A stretch of DNA of 64,000 nucleotides from Echinicola marina (GTDB lineage Bacteria > Bacteroidota > Bacteroidia > Cytophagales > Cyclobacteriaceae), in the NCBI RefSeq assembly GCF_020463795.1, contig NZ_CP080025.1, positions 4,275,501 through 4,339,500 of the forward strand, given 5' to 3'. Shown piece by piece: positions 1-9,834 of this stretch (its first letter is position 1; each line of letters starts with the position of its first letter). A program made the position numbers and the translations under genes. The notes under the pieces are model-generated. The model did not search any database, was not told where the DNA came from, and saw only the letters and a program-made list of their open reading frames with translations.

Positions 1-1
1 G

Positions 2-127
2 CTTGATCTTGAAAACAAATTGGATGATTTTTTTATAGCTTATAAGATCGCTTTGTCAATATTGAAACAGATTAATATTCAGGAACTTTTAAATCATATC
101 AAGCAGGTGGGGGACCTTTTTAAATAA
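2..127 (+). pseudogene. 3' fragment of an MNT-type nucleotidyltransferase gene, cut by the window edge
   Basis: The reading frame starting at base 2 ends in TAA at 125-127 and encodes a C-terminal segment (LDLENKLDDF..., ELLNHIKQVGDLFK). It matches the C-terminus of the intact MNT nucleotidyltransferase at 33806-34117 (LDDMLLPYKIDLS, ELLDHINRVGKIF). The tail is shorter than in the intact copy. The start lies outside the window, so I cannot say whether the upstream part is intact. The sequence after it, up to about 806, continues to parallel the intact locus, so this is the second copy of a duplicated MNT-radC segment. No catalytic residues are present in the visible part. Confidence 0.75.
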
Positions 128-179
128 GAGTTAGTACATGGCTGTAATGGGGTAAAGCATAAACTATATTTATGAATTT

Positions 180-345
180 ATTATGTTACAAGATAGCTTT
201 TGTGCTTCTGAAGCGGCCAAAAGCTTACGGCATAAACATAGGGCTTCTCGCAGGGTCCTCATTTATTACGTTCCCACTTGGCCTTGATTGCCCTCAAGCT
301 GTGATGGGTACCATAATTAATTTCTAACCATTAAATCGAAATGTT
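180..345 (+). other. conserved leader shared with the intact radC locus (copy A)
   Basis: This noncoding stretch between the MNT fragment and the radC remnant is closely similar to 34157-34319, which sits in the same place in the intact locus. The similarity extends right up to the ATG. In the intact copy GGCCAAG pairs with a distant CTTGGCC; here the first arm reads GGCCAAA, so one pair is lost. The role is unknown. It may be a structured leader or simply a duplicated promoter region. Confidence 0.5.
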
Positions 346-806
346 ATGGATACCAAGAATAAAGCCATCGTTTCCAGCCAAGTTGCCTAAGGTATCGTCC
401 CAATTCAAAGATTTCTGTAAAGCCGTATATCGACTCTTCCTTGAAAGCCAATAGGATTTTAAGGGCAAATTGGGATGATTTGAAAACAGCTTTTTTTGAA
501 GAATTTAAGGTCATCCTCCTGGACAGGGCCAACCGTGTACTTGGAATAATCAATGGCTCATCTGGAGGAACAGCGGGAACCGTAGTTGACTTAAAAGTAA
601 TATTTGGAGCTGCCATGAAATCGTTAGCATCGCCATTATAATTGCCCATAACCAGCCCTCAGGAACCATGAAGTCCAGTGAACAGGATAAACTGCTGACT
701 AAAAAAAATGGTAAAGGCGGGTAAATTATTGGAACTTCCGATACTAGATAACATTATCCTAACTCCAGAGGGGTACTATTCCTTTGCTGATGAAGGAGGG
801 CTATAA
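346..806 (+). pseudogene. decayed radC-like JAB-domain gene
   Basis: The ATG at 346 opens MDTKNKAIVSSQVA and then meets a stop, whereas the intact paralogue at 34320 continues. A middle section (about 441-641) still reads as FKVILLDRANRVLGIINGSSGG, matching FKVMLLNRANKVLGIVNIST of the intact gene. After about 640 the HNHPSG region is frameshifted (HNQPSGT), and several more stops follow before the conserved end GYYSFADEGGL at 771-803. Multiple stops and shifts mean no functional protein. In the intact family the JAMM motif binds zinc. It is a decayed duplicate of 34320-34790. Confidence 0.85.
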
Positions 807-819
807 AGCCCTTTTTTTA
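797..819 (+). terminator. rho-independent terminator after the radC remnant
   Basis: AGGGCT (797-802) pairs with AGCCCT (807-812), followed by seven T residues. The remnant's stop codon lies in the loop. The intact copy has the same arrangement at 34781-34802. Confidence 0.75.
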
Positions 820-1870
820 TTTCTGATAATTTAAGTTGATAATAGGTCTAATTTGAAGGGAATTGTTAATTCATTAATGCGTTCATTTTATATGCCAGTA
901 GACTTAAACTGGTGAATATTTGTAAAGTATGTAAATTTAATTATGCTTCTATCTTAATTTCATCTCTTAAATTGTCCATTTTTTGCTGGCATCAAACAAT
1001 TATTGGACCTACTGTGAAGCCCATATATGGCAAGCGATACGTTCCTGACGATTTAAATCTCCAGGTATTCTGGTTGTCCTGTAATTCCACTCTCAGGCCC
1101 TTATAGAGACAGGAATGGCGTTTGTAGCATTTATCCTCTCCCCGATAGGTATGTGAGGACTTTAGAAAAGTGGCTTTCTATAATAAGGAATGCTGTAAAT
1201 ACTTTTTGGAAGGGGCAGTAGGGACTCCTTTTAGATATCCAACAACTTGCCCCTCCTGCTACCCCGATCAGGGCTGGACAGATAACCATTGTGTTCTTTC
1301 ACGTTAAAAAAAACGTCGAACAAAGGAAAATTATCATTTGGAAGAACAAGGAATTAGTTCCTGCCTCCAAACTTTTATCTTTAGATGATATAGGCAGGTG
1401 GGATCTAAGGCAAGGTCATAGTGAAACTCCTTGTCCGAGATGGTTTGGTTGAGACCAGGAGAATATTTGGAGGCTCGGTCCACTGCTGACATGGGCTTGT
1501 CCAAGACATTTATAAAAAGGACACAGTTCATCTAGCCAAAGGAATATACCAGGTACCTGATAAAATTCTCCCGTTCTTAGCTGATAATAGCCTGGACGTA
1601 AGTATATTGGATACTGGGAAAAATGCCCGGAAACACTTCCACCTCTATCAGTTCCCCTGCGAGAGTCAATGAAATTTAGTTAGTACCTGCAAAAGTTCAT
1701 AAACAATTTCTCCCTACCAATAGGATAGTTTTCCACTGACATTTTTCTTTTTCTGAAACAGCCGATAATGCCAAATAACCATCGAATGTTAACAATAGCC
1801 AAGAAACATTCTTTATAGACAACATACCCAAAGTTTTTTTTGGAAACTTTCTTGGGCAAATTGTGATATG
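820..1870. other. about 1 kb without a supportable gene
   Basis: All frames are broken by stops. Short open stretches (912-1106 on plus, 1334-1531 on minus) have no recognisable motif and start on weak codons. The base composition is that of former coding DNA, and the segment leads directly into an RND permease remnant, so it is probably more decayed sequence. I could not align it by eye to the intact RND operon. Confidence 0.5.
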
Positions 1871-1874
1871 GGAT

Positions 1875-2340
1875 GGTCCTATTGGAGTACTCCCTACTGT
1901 TGTGCTGATCGTAGCGATTTTCGTTATTTGCGGGTTGTTCTTAGAAAAACTAAAGCATCCATTCTACATCGTTGCCGTGATTCACATTTCCTTTATCTGG
2001 TTGTTTTTGAATTTTTGTCGGTAAGATTTTCACTTTGACCAGGGAGGTTATTCGGCCTTTGTAATGCTAAGGGGATTAGCAGTGAATGTAGCCATTTTTA
2101 TCGTCAATCCCTGAACCACCACCAAACCGGAAGCTATAACCACAAGGTACTGAAATCATCGGCAGGCAAGGCTGTTCTCATCCTTCTCACCATTCTTTTC
2201 ACTTGTTTTGGCCTAGTCCTATTTATCATGGATAGGCAGAATGAGATTTTTTGGTTTTCATTGGCCATTGGCAGATTAGTTTTTAGCATGGTTGGGCATT
2301 TTGCCAATGCCAGTGTTTTGGTGGATGGGAGATATTTAAT
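1875..2340 (+). pseudogene. C-terminal remnant of an RND efflux permease
   Basis: Nucleotides 1875-2340 follow the last 450 bases of the intact permease at 14606-17698. Matching stretches include the Phe-Asp-Gln-Gly-Gly-Tyr region before TM10, the LRGLAVNVAIFIVN segment, and the last helices (FWFSLAIG, VFSMVG). The frame is interrupted by stops, for example in 'atccctgaacc' near 2107, and by small indels. In intact relatives this part forms the last transmembrane helices of a proton-driven drug exporter. It is followed by a winged-helix gene, exactly as the intact permease is followed by a decayed copy of that gene. Confidence 0.85.
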
Positions 2341-2350
2341 CTCCCAAGCT

Positions 2351-2746
2351 TTATTCAAGGAAATATATATAATTTCTACCAGCCTTTTCAGCAATAATCT
2401 TATTGTTTTTAAGTAAAAAAGACAATCGTACAGAAACATTGTTGATAAGTTTTTTTTCGTCCTGATCAGGTTCCAAATTTAAGATTTCCTTTACTATTTC
2501 ATTTTTATCAGCACGATTCAATTTGCTTAAAACAAATGCGATTTTTAAATCAGTTTTGTCATTTTTATTATATTTTTTGGGAATCTCGATTTTTTTTAAA
2601 TTTGATTCCATTTCTTTTTTTGAATTGAAATTTCCTTTAAAAGCCTGAATGGCTAACTCAATCTTATTTAATTCTGATAATAGATATTTCTTTTTAGAAT
2701 TAAGATGAATTAGTATCTGTTGATCTGTAATGTTTTGTTCTTTCAT
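2351..2746 (-). CDS. small coiled-coil plus winged-helix-like protein
   Basis: The protein has 131 residues if it starts at the ATG at 2746 (MKEQNITDQQ); an upstream in-frame ATG at 2779 would add a hydrophobic stretch (NLIIIIHP) that looks untranslated. The N-terminal third (ILIHLNSKKKYLLSELNKIE) is predicted coiled coil. The C-terminal half (IAFVLSKLNRADKNEIVKEI, then VSVRLSFLLKNNKI and AGRNYIYFLE) has the helix-helix-helix-strand pattern of a winged-helix fold, as in HARE-HTH-like domains. No enzyme motif is visible. A decayed copy lies at 17715-18095 behind the intact RND permease; this copy follows a decayed permease. The fold is inference and the function is unknown. It may bind DNA or a partner protein. 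Confidence 0.7.
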   Translation of the reverse strand: MKEQNITDQQILIHLNSKKKYLLSELNKIELAIQAFKGNFNSKKEMESNLKKIEIPKKYNKNDKTDLKIAFVLSKLNRADKNEIVKEILNLEPDQDEKKLINNVSVRLSFLLKNNKIIAEKAGRNYIYFLE

Positions 2747-2779
2747 AATAGGGTGAATTATAATAATCAAGTTAAACAT

Positions 2780-3387
2780 ATATAAGAATTTAGAGGATTG
2801 GGTGATAACATCTTATATACAGAAAACATTAGATTGTAATTCAATATTAGTCGTTTTTATCAACAATTTAAAGCGATTGGTAAATTAAAATTCGCTTAAT
2901 TATGTTTTAAATTGTTCGGAAAAAAAATAATATATCCTTTTCCAAATCAATCCGAGATAACTAAATCCTTTTAGGGGGTAATTAACAATCGAAATGGACT
3001 ATGGTTAAAATCTTGACATAAAATAAGAAACAACCACAAATTTTATGTCAGATAGAATTTTTTCTATTTGATAGCTTTATTATATTAACCTATGGAAGTA
3101 AACAGAAAATAATCCTTAATCAATTCCCCCATTCGCCTACACAATTATTTCAATAGAAATATTTCAAAAATAAATTTCACAACAATACAAAAAAATATTT
3201 ATGTTTGGAGTAGGTGTAAATGATCCGTTGCCCACGGCCCGGATGAGGCCTTCCAAAGTGCTTTCCAACCTCTTGACCAGGGCGGGGGAGTATGGCCCGG
3301 AGCTATGCTTTTACTTTTTACATTTAACAAATTAGCAGTAATGAGTAATATGTATTCTGTAATTGTAATGCTTTATTAAAAACAGGC
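2780..3387. other. AT-rich gap with a GC-rich scrap at about 3200-3310
   Basis: Most of this 600-base gap is AT-rich with no open frame. Up to about 2865 it still resembles the sequence beside the second winged-helix copy at 18128-18220. Bases 3205-3307 are abruptly GC-rich and open on both strands, and look like a fragment of a foreign gene or an IS, but I recognise no family. Confidence 0.5.
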
Positions 3388-4953
3388 TTATTTCTTTTCT
3401 AGATAATCGTTAGTTTCATTGACCTCCCAGATTTTGCTTTTAGTTCCTAAATTATATTTAATATCATCTACTGAAGCGATTGCAGTTAACATAGAATGAT
3501 CTTGATTATTATATCTGTGCATTCCATTTCTACCAATGGGAAATAGGTTTTCAAAAGAATCTAGGAATTCTTGAATTTTGTGAATTTCATTATAGGTGCC
3601 TAAATAGGCTGGATATGCTTTTGGCATTCTAATTACAGTTCCGTCCAAGAAACTATCTTTATTAATTATTCCAATCTTTGATAACTCCTCTAACCCAAAT
3701 GAAATAATAGATTTATTGTTCATTTCCCATAATTGGTCCCCTTTATTACAAAAATACTCTAAACCGAGCCAAACTGTGTTTTTATCTTTAACCATGTATG
3801 GACTCCAGTTATTAAAAATTTGCAATCTGCCTATTTTAACTCCAGGTTCTTGAATATAAATCCAATTGTCTTTTATTTCGCTTCCATCTTTGTTTTTTAT
3901 TTTAAGATTACTAACTAAGATACCTATAGTTAAAAAGTCTCTATACTTTAATCCATCTGCTAAATTTCTAATTAATTTTGGTGTATGATTACCGAATAGG
4001 GAAATAAGTTTTTTAATAGGCATTGATGAAAAAACATAGTCTGCATTTATTACTTTCTTATTTCCAGTTTTAGAATAATATACTTCGGTTATATTTTTAT
4101 TTTGCAATGTAAGTCCATCGACATTAGCTTGAAAAATTATTTCTCCGCCCATATTTACAATTTCCTTTGCAACTTCTTCCCACATCTGACCGGGCCCGTA
4201 TTTAGGGTATAAAAATCGTTCTATTAGACTTTGTTCAGTTTTCTTTTGGTTAATTGAATTCTTATCAACTTTTAAAATTGCGTGTTTTATTATTTTTGTT
4301 ACTGAAAGACCCTTTATCCTTTGGGCTCCCCAATCAGCACTTAATTTGTGGCATGGAACGCCCCATACTTTTTCTGTATATGACTTAAAGAATGTAATGT
4401 ATAGTTCTTTTCCAAATCTATTAATAATGAAGTCTTCAAGAGAATTAATTTCCTTCAGCGGAAAAAATTTGATTTTCAAATATGAAAATATCACTTTGAA
4501 AACTTTTATAGTTCCTAAATTTTTTAAAGTCTCTATTGAAAGTTGAATGGGGTAACTGAAAAACTTTTTCTGATAATAAATACGTGAAAGTCTTTCTCGA
4601 AGTAACATTACTTTTTCTTCAAAATCAGGATTTGGTCCATTACTATTAACTGTTATTGATCTGTGTTTATTTTGGTATGATATGTTTACGATTTCATCAA
4701 ATTTTATTGATTTTTCGCCCTCAATTGGTAAAATTTCTGTCCACCATTTCATTATATCATCAGACTTTGAAAAAAACCTATGCCCACCGATATCAATTCG
4801 ATTCCCTTTATAATTTACTGTTTTAGATATCCCTCCAACATAGTTAGTTTTCTCTAATACGATTGGTTTGATTTTTGTTTTTCTTAGTAGTTCTAAAGCT
4901 GCAGTTAGTCCTGCTGGTCCCGCCCCTATAATTATGGCTTTTTGGTTACTCAT
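3388..4953 (-). CDS. FAD-dependent UDP-galactopyranose-mutase-like oxidoreductase
   Basis: The protein has 521 residues. The N-terminal Rossmann dinucleotide motif GAGPAG lies at residues 10-15, followed by the acidic residue ending strand 2 (VLEK) and a GGHRFFS segment at 56-62 typical of the UDP-galactopyranose mutase/protoporphyrinogen-oxidase-like group. A second FAD-contacting region near the C-terminus ([15 protein letters not shown]) carries the arginine and asparagine residues common in this group. The family rearranges or oxidises nucleotide sugars or polyprenyl-linked substrates in the cytoplasm. It is the last gene of a minus-strand block with a polytopic transferase and a GT2, 7 bases after the preceding ORF, so a role in surface glycan assembly is likely. 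The exact substrate is unknown. Confidence 0.8.
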   Translation of the reverse strand: MSNQKAIIIGAGPAGLTAALELLRKTKIKPIVLEKTNYVGGISKTVNYKGNRIDIGGHRFFSKSDDIMKWWTEILPIEGEKSIKFDEIVNISYQNKHRSITVNSNGPNPDFEEKVMLLRERLSRIYYQKKFFSYPIQLSIETLKNLGTIKVFKVIFSYLKIKFFPLKEINSLEDFIINRFGKELYITFFKSYTEKVWGVPCHKLSADWGAQRIKGLSVTKIIKHAILKVDKNSINQKKTEQSLIERFLYPKYGPGQMWEEVAKEIVNMGGEIIFQANVDGLTLQNKNITEVYYSKTGNKKVINADYVFSSMPIKKLISLFGNHTPKLIRNLADGLKYRDFLTIGILVSNLKIKNKDGSEIKDNWIYIQEPGVKIGRLQIFNNWSPYMVKDKNTVWLGLEYFCNKGDQLWEMNNKSIISFGLEELSKIGIINKDSFLDGTVIRMPKAYPAYLGTYNEIHKIQEFLDSFENLFPIGRNGMHRYNNQDHSMLTAIASVDDIKYNLGTKSKIWEVNETNDYLEKK

Positions 4954-4959
4954 TATAGA

Positions 4960-6416
4960 TTATTTTAGGATTTTATAAAGAATAAAAGTAGAGTTTTCAT
5001 AAATTTTATTAAACTTCGAATTTGTATTTAGCCTTTGATATCTGACGATTTGAAAATGATGGTTCCAGTTTTTAAAAATCATAACATAATCCCCAGTATT
5101 AATTAAATCTTCTATACTATCATTCCTAAAGACTGACATTCTTCCAGTATAAAAATTGAGTAATCTAGGAAGAGCAAATATTACTATTTCATTTCGTTTG
5201 ACGTTCTTTTGAATAAAAGAAAATGCTTCTCTATTCTCATTTGTATCAGGCCCATTAATAATTCTATTTGATGAATAATTTTCGATAGATTTGGTTAATA
5301 GAAAATAAAAATTAAAAGCGATTAACATTCCGAAAAAATAAAATGATAAATCTTTTTTAACCAAGTACTTACTCGTGATTTTTGAACCAACGAAGAGAAA
5401 ATAACAAAAAAATGGAATTAATGAATACATATATCTTGTCCAAAAGTAAGGCCATATTAATAATACAATTAACACTCCAATCCAATAGACTAAAAAAACA
5501 AGTCCTTTTTAAATCTATTTATTACCCCAATTACAAAGATGGATAAAATAATTATAAGACTTACTATGTTTATGTTTCTGTTAATAAAAATTCCCAATAA
5601 ATTTATAATCATTTCTAGATTTGAAATGGATTTAGAAATTTTGAAATTTGTTAAGAATCCAAAATGAGAAGTAAAACCTGTTGGAAGATATTCTTTTCCG
5701 ATTAGGTAAAAAGTGAAAAAAACAAAATATGGAATTAAGTAAAAATGTAGTTTTACTTTCGAATTAAGTTTCCTTTTGTTTTTAATGTCCAATAATTGTG
5801 AAATTAAAAGGACCAGTAATAGAACTCCACCTTCTGTTCTGATCGAAAATGTAAAAACAAGTAGTATTCCAATTACAATTTGAATAATTATCGATTGCTG
5901 TGCTCTCTTTATACCTTTATCAATAGCTAGTAACGATAATGTTGAAAATAGCATAAATGGGATTTCTGTAAGTATGTGATTGGTATAGAAAATAAAGGTG
6001 TGGTTCAGGCCTATTAATCCAATTACAATTAAACCTGATAAATTCCCGATCCTTGTTTTAATCAATAAAAAGAATGTGCCTAAGAAGGAAATAAAATATA
6101 ATGCCTGGACAATTTTATATTGATTTATATTCATATTAAAAAAATAATAGCAGGGACTTAATAGGATAGGATAACCCCAAGGATATGCTTGAGGAGAAAA
6201 TGTTTGAATTGAAGATCTAGTTGTTGCTAAAACAGTATCAGATACTACTCTTTCAACACTTCCGTTAAGAAGGGCTTTTGCCTGGTTTAAATATAGAGAA
6301 AAATCATCCCCCCAAGAATGGCCTATATAATGATTAAGAAGACAAAATATAAAAACTGTTATTAGCAGAAAGTATAGAGATAAATCGTATTTATTTAATA
6401 AATAATTCTTTTTCAT
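4960..6416 (-). pseudogene. polytopic GT39-like glycosyltransferase, split by a one-base frameshift
   Basis: Two open segments form one gene. The first, from the ATG at 6416, covers 308 residues with many transmembrane helices and an early DDF motif after the first helix (HSWGDDFSLYLNQAK), typical of ArnT/PMT-like GT-C enzymes. It stops at 5490. The second continues to 4960. At the run of seven A on the plus strand (5492-5498), adding one base joins ...KKDLFF to LVYWIGVLIVLLIWPYFWTR without a break, giving about 485 residues. The family transfers sugars from polyprenyl phosphate donors outside the inner membrane. It overlaps the upstream GT2 gene by 26 bases. The break could be a real mutation, phase variation or a base-calling error. 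Confidence 0.8.
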
Positions 6417-7356
6417 ATTTTATGTTTGTTTCTTCTATGATATAATTTGGTCTATCCTGGCTCAGTAGAAAGGTTTTCCCAATATACTCTCCAATTATTC
6501 CAAACATAGTCAATTGTACTCCAGATAGAAAAAGAACGCTTACAATGACGGAAGTCCAGCCTGGAACTGCGTTGTTAGAAAATAAATGAATTCCAATAGC
6601 ATAAATTCCATAGAGAAATGCAATAAGAGATACAAAAAGCCCCAAATTAAATGAGAGTCTTAAAGGAGTTATTCCAAAATAAGTGATACCACTTATTGCA
6701 AGGTTTATCATTTTTAAGACTGAATACGAGGATTTTCCCTTTGAACGAGGAGGGGCATTGAATTTGATATATTTTGTTTTATATCCTAGCCATGACACAG
6801 TGCCTCTTATAAACAAAGAGGTTTTGGCCATTTCCACAACATTTTTAACTACAGATTTATCTAATAACCTGAAATCAGATGTGCCTTTTTCTATCCTTTC
6901 ACCTGTTAAATAATTGAAAGCTTTATAAAAAAATGAAGAACTGATACGCTTAAATAATGATATTTTTTGAGTAGATTCTCGAATTGTATTTACAATTTTA
7001 TATCCTTCCATCCAGATTTTCACCATTTTAGGAATTAATTCAGGTGGATGCTGAAGGTCGCAATCTAAACTGATAATGCAATCACCCTTAGCCCAATTTA
7101 ATCCTGCTAAAAGTGCATTTTGGTGGCCAAAATTTCTGCTGAATGATAAATACCTAACATTTGTATCTATACAGGCTATATTTTTAAGTTCAAATAAAGT
7201 AGTATCTGTACTTCCGTCATCAATAAATATAATTTCATAGTTTTCATAAATACTAAGGGTTTTTTTAATCCTGTTATAAAAGTCTTTAACATTTAACGCT
7301 TCATTATAACAAGGAATTACGACCGAAATATTAAAAATAATCTCTTTTTTGTTCAT
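6391..7356 (-). CDS. GtrB/DPM1-like polyprenyl-phosphate glycosyltransferase (GT2)
   Basis: The product has 321 residues from the ATG at 7356; the longer open frame to 7425 is unsupported. The N-terminal GT-A domain shows SVVIPCYNEA at about 11-20, the nucleotide-binding IDDGSTD at 45-51, SRNFGHQNALLAG at 73-85 and the metal-binding DCDLQHP at 98-104. Two C-terminal transmembrane helices follow. Enzymes of this type charge polyprenyl phosphate with a single sugar on the cytoplasmic face. The product would feed the GT-C transferase encoded directly downstream. The gene is first in a minus-strand block with the GT-C gene and the flavoprotein. Its upstream region is interrupted by an IS1595-type element about 30 bases away, so its original promoter may be displaced. 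Confidence 0.9.
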   Translation of the reverse strand: MNKKEIIFNISVVIPCYNEALNVKDFYNRIKKTLSIYENYEIIFIDDGSTDTTLFELKNIACIDTNVRYLSFSRNFGHQNALLAGLNWAKGDCIISLDCDLQHPPELIPKMVKIWMEGYKIVNTIRESTQKISLFKRISSSFFYKAFNYLTGERIEKGTSDFRLLDKSVVKNVVEMAKTSLFIRGTVSWLGYKTKYIKFNAPPRSKGKSSYSVLKMINLAISGITYFGITPLRLSFNLGLFVSLIAFLYGIYAIGIHLFSNNAVPGWTSVIVSVLFLSGVQLTMFGIIGEYIGKTFLLSQDRPNYIIEETNIKYEKELFIK

Positions 7357-7384
7357 TAAAATATTAAATTTGAATAAAAATATT

Positions 7385-8419
7385 ATATGTGTATCCGTAA
7401 GAGTGCACGTAATAAAATATGACAATACGTGTCATTAAATTTCAAGGTATCAGGATAGTTGTTTTCTTGCATAAAAACAAGAAAAGCTATGAACCTTATA
7501 GAATTTACGGGCCATTTCCCAGATGAGGAAAGTTGTGAACAATACATCAAGAAATACCGTGAGAAAAGCGGTATACGGTGCAAAAACTGTGAGAAGATAA
7601 CCCGACACTATTGGTTTGCCAACGGCAGGTTTTTCGAATGCAGCAGTTGTCGGAGACGTTCTTCTCTTAAATCAGGGACGGTAATGGAAAACAGCAAGCT
7701 TCCGCTCCGTATCTGGCTATTGGCCATGCTGTTTATGTCGGCGACCAAGAAAGGGTTTTCCTGCCTTGAGCTCCAGCGGCAACTGGGGCTTAGCCGATAT
7801 GAGACCACTTTCCGTCTGATGCACAGGATACGGTCAGCCATGGGACAACGAGATGAGCTTTATATCCTCAGTGACATGATTGAATATGACGAGTGTTATA
7901 TGGAAACCGTACAGGAGAACCAGATCTTGGGTCAGCTTAAACGTGGAAAAGGCAGCCAGAAACAGACCGCAGTAGCGGTGGCGGCCGAATCGGTACCCTT
8001 GGAAGACCTGGATTCCGGGCAGAAAACAAAGCGCTGTGGCTATTTCAAAATGAGGGTCATGGACAAAGTGGACTGCGAGAGTGTCAATGCCTTTATCCGG
8101 GCCAATACCGTAGGGGATGTGGTACTGTTTACAGACAAGAACACGGCCTACTCGAAAATAGAGGAAGTGGTGGCCACCCATTTGGCCGTTCCATCGGGAA
8201 AGGGGTCCGTAAACGACACCTTAAAATGGGTACACAAAGCAATCAGTAATCTTAAAAGAACGCTGTTGGGGGTATATCACATGATAACTTATAAATATTT
8301 ACAGAACTATTTAAATGAGTTTGTTTACAGATTGAACCGAAGATATTTTGGCAAAGGACTCTTTGAAAGGCTCGTTATTGCGGGCACTTACCCATACGTG
8401 CAGTAAAACGGATACATAT
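7385..8419 (+). mobile_element. IS1595-family insertion sequence
   Basis: Imperfect terminal inverted repeats are visible: GTATCCGT...TGCACGTA at 7391-7411 and its reverse complement at 8395-8415, 17 of 21 bases matching. They extend outward into ATAT. An identical 8-bp AAAATATT at 7377-7384 and 8420-8427 fits a target duplication of the length usual for this family. One transposase gene fills the element. It sits between the divergent GT2 and TMTC-like genes. Confidence 0.75.
7489..8406 (+). CDS. IS1595-family transposase (ISXO2-like)
   Basis: The transposase has 305 residues from the ATG at 7489; the frame is open from 7459 only through a TTG. It begins with a zinc-ribbon (RCKNCEKITRHYW, then FECSSCRRRSS), as in ISXO2-like transposases. 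A helical segment follows (SATKKGFSCLELQRQLGLSR), and then the DDE nuclease core with D in YDECYMETV, D in VVLFTDKNTAYS, and a later acidic/asparagine region. The C-terminus is slightly unusual (LNRRYFGKGLFERL). No frameshift is present, so the element may be active. It cuts and rejoins its own ends. Confidence 0.9.
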   Translation: MNLIEFTGHFPDEESCEQYIKKYREKSGIRCKNCEKITRHYWFANGRFFECSSCRRRSSLKSGTVMENSKLPLRIWLLAMLFMSATKKGFSCLELQRQLGLSRYETTFRLMHRIRSAMGQRDELYILSDMIEYDECYMETVQENQILGQLKRGKGSQKQTAVAVAAESVPLEDLDSGQKTKRCGYFKMRVMDKVDCESVNAFIRANTVGDVVLFTDKNTAYSKIEEVVATHLAVPSGKGSVNDTLKWVHKAISNLKRTLLGVYHMITYKYLQNYLNEFVYRLNRRYFGKGLFERLVIAGTYPYVQ

Positions 8420-8604
8420 AAAATATTATTATTGGGGGATATAAACAACTTTGAGATAATATTTCATTTTAATATTTTAAATCATTTTTTTCACTTAATT
8501 TAATGGACTGTCTTATAAAGCATGTCCTGGTTGATAAATATAGATATTTACTCCTATTAAATTTGTGTTAATAGGAGGCTAGTACATTAATTGAAAGTTA
8601 AATT

Positions 8605-9834
8605 ATGAATCGCCTGTACCTAAAGAATAATTTTGAAATATTATTAATTATAGTTGGGACGGTCCTATACATTCCACTGTGGAACAATGGATTCTCAGTA
8701 TCAGCTGGAGATGACGACTGGATGCTCTATAATAATCCATATGTGTATTCATTGGATCTTGATACAATTTCCACCTATTTTACTAGATTTTATAGTGGGC
8801 AATATTCCCCCTTGAACACATTGTTATATGGAATTATTTACTACTATATAGGGATGGATGCCTTTGCTTACCATTTAATGAGTTTGGTATTACATATTTT
8901 AAATAGTGTTTTAGTTTTTAAAATAGTTGAAGAATTAACTTCTAGGGATGGAACAAGGTTATATTTGAGACGGGAATCTTTTGTTCCGTTTTTGACTGCA
9001 TTACTTTTTCTAATTCATCCTATTCAAGTTGAGTCTGTTGTGTGGATTTCAGCCTCTAAGATAGTTCTTTATAGTTTTTTTTTATTTTGTGGTCTTTTAT
9101 CATATATCCGATATGTTAGAAAATTGAAAACTTCTTTATTAATCTGGTCATTGCTTTTCTTTGTTTTAGGTTTTGGTGCTAAAGAGCAAATTGTAGTTTT
9201 TCCTTTTTTGTTAATTCTTTTAGATTATTTTTTTGACCGATCCTTTAGAACAAAGAAAATGGTTTTAGAAAAGCTTCCATTTCTAATATTAGCAGGTGTT
9301 TTTTGTTTAGTGTCTCTATTTGCACAGCAGGAGGGGTTTTCAAATAAGCTTGAAAATGAATATTATCCTTTTTTTGAAAGAACTATTCTAGCAACCTATG
9401 CATTTTCGGAATATTTGTTTAAAATTTTTTTACCAATAAAACTTTCATACTGGTATAGCTTTCCTATGGAACCGGGTAGTCCTTTACCCTTAAAATATTA
9501 TTTTTATCCCTTGTTTATTGTTTCCTTTTTTTACTTCATTTTCACCTTAGTAAAAAAAGACAAACAAATCAATTTATATATATTATTTGGGCTAATGTTT
9601 TTTATAATTAATATTTTTTTAACATTACATATTGTTCCTATGGCAAGAGGAGTATTTATGGCAGATAGATATGTTTATGTGGGCTCGATTGGGTTATTTT
9701 TTATCTTTTCTCAATTAATCGAAAAATATGTTTTGGACAATTTGAGTCGACAAAAATTTATAGCTTTAATTATATATTTGTTTGGATTGTTTATTTATAC
9801 TTTCTGGTATATAGATTATTGGAATTATATTTAA
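8605..9834 (+). CDS. TMTC-like polytopic O-glycosyltransferase, probably without TPR tail
   Basis: The protein has 409 residues with about ten hydrophobic helices. After helix 1 it carries SAGDDDWMLYNNP, an acidic GT-C motif. LIHPIQVESVVWIS at about 137-150 and the MADRYVYVGSIGLFF stretch near 350 are hallmarks of bacterial relatives of TMTC O-mannosyltransferases. Those proteins normally continue into tetratricopeptide repeats after the last helix; here the protein ends at YWNYI, just where the repeats would start. It would transfer a sugar from a polyprenyl carrier to an extracytoplasmic acceptor. It diverges from the GT2 gene across the IS1595 element. Truncation is inferred from family architecture. 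Confidence 0.7.
   Translation: MNRLYLKNNFEILLIIVGTVLYIPLWNNGFSVSAGDDDWMLYNNPYVYSLDLDTISTYFTRFYSGQYSPLNTLLYGIIYYYIGMDAFAYHLMSLVLHILNSVLVFKIVEELTSRDGTRLYLRRESFVPFLTALLFLIHPIQVESVVWISASKIVLYSFFLFCGLLSYIRYVRKLKTSLLIWSLLFFVLGFGAKEQIVVFPFLLILLDYFFDRSFRTKKMVLEKLPFLILAGVFCLVSLFAQQEGFSNKLENEYYPFFERTILATYAFSEYLFKIFLPIKLSYWYSFPMEPGSPLPLKYYFYPLFIVSFFYFIFTLVKKDKQINLYILFGLMFFIINIFLTLHIVPMARGVFMADRYVYVGSIGLFFIFSQLIEKYVLDNLSRQKFIALIIYLFGLFIYTFWYIDYWNYI

Noticed and set aside
912-1106. 64-residue plus-strand frame
   Set aside because: It starts at a GTG in a decayed region and shows no motif.
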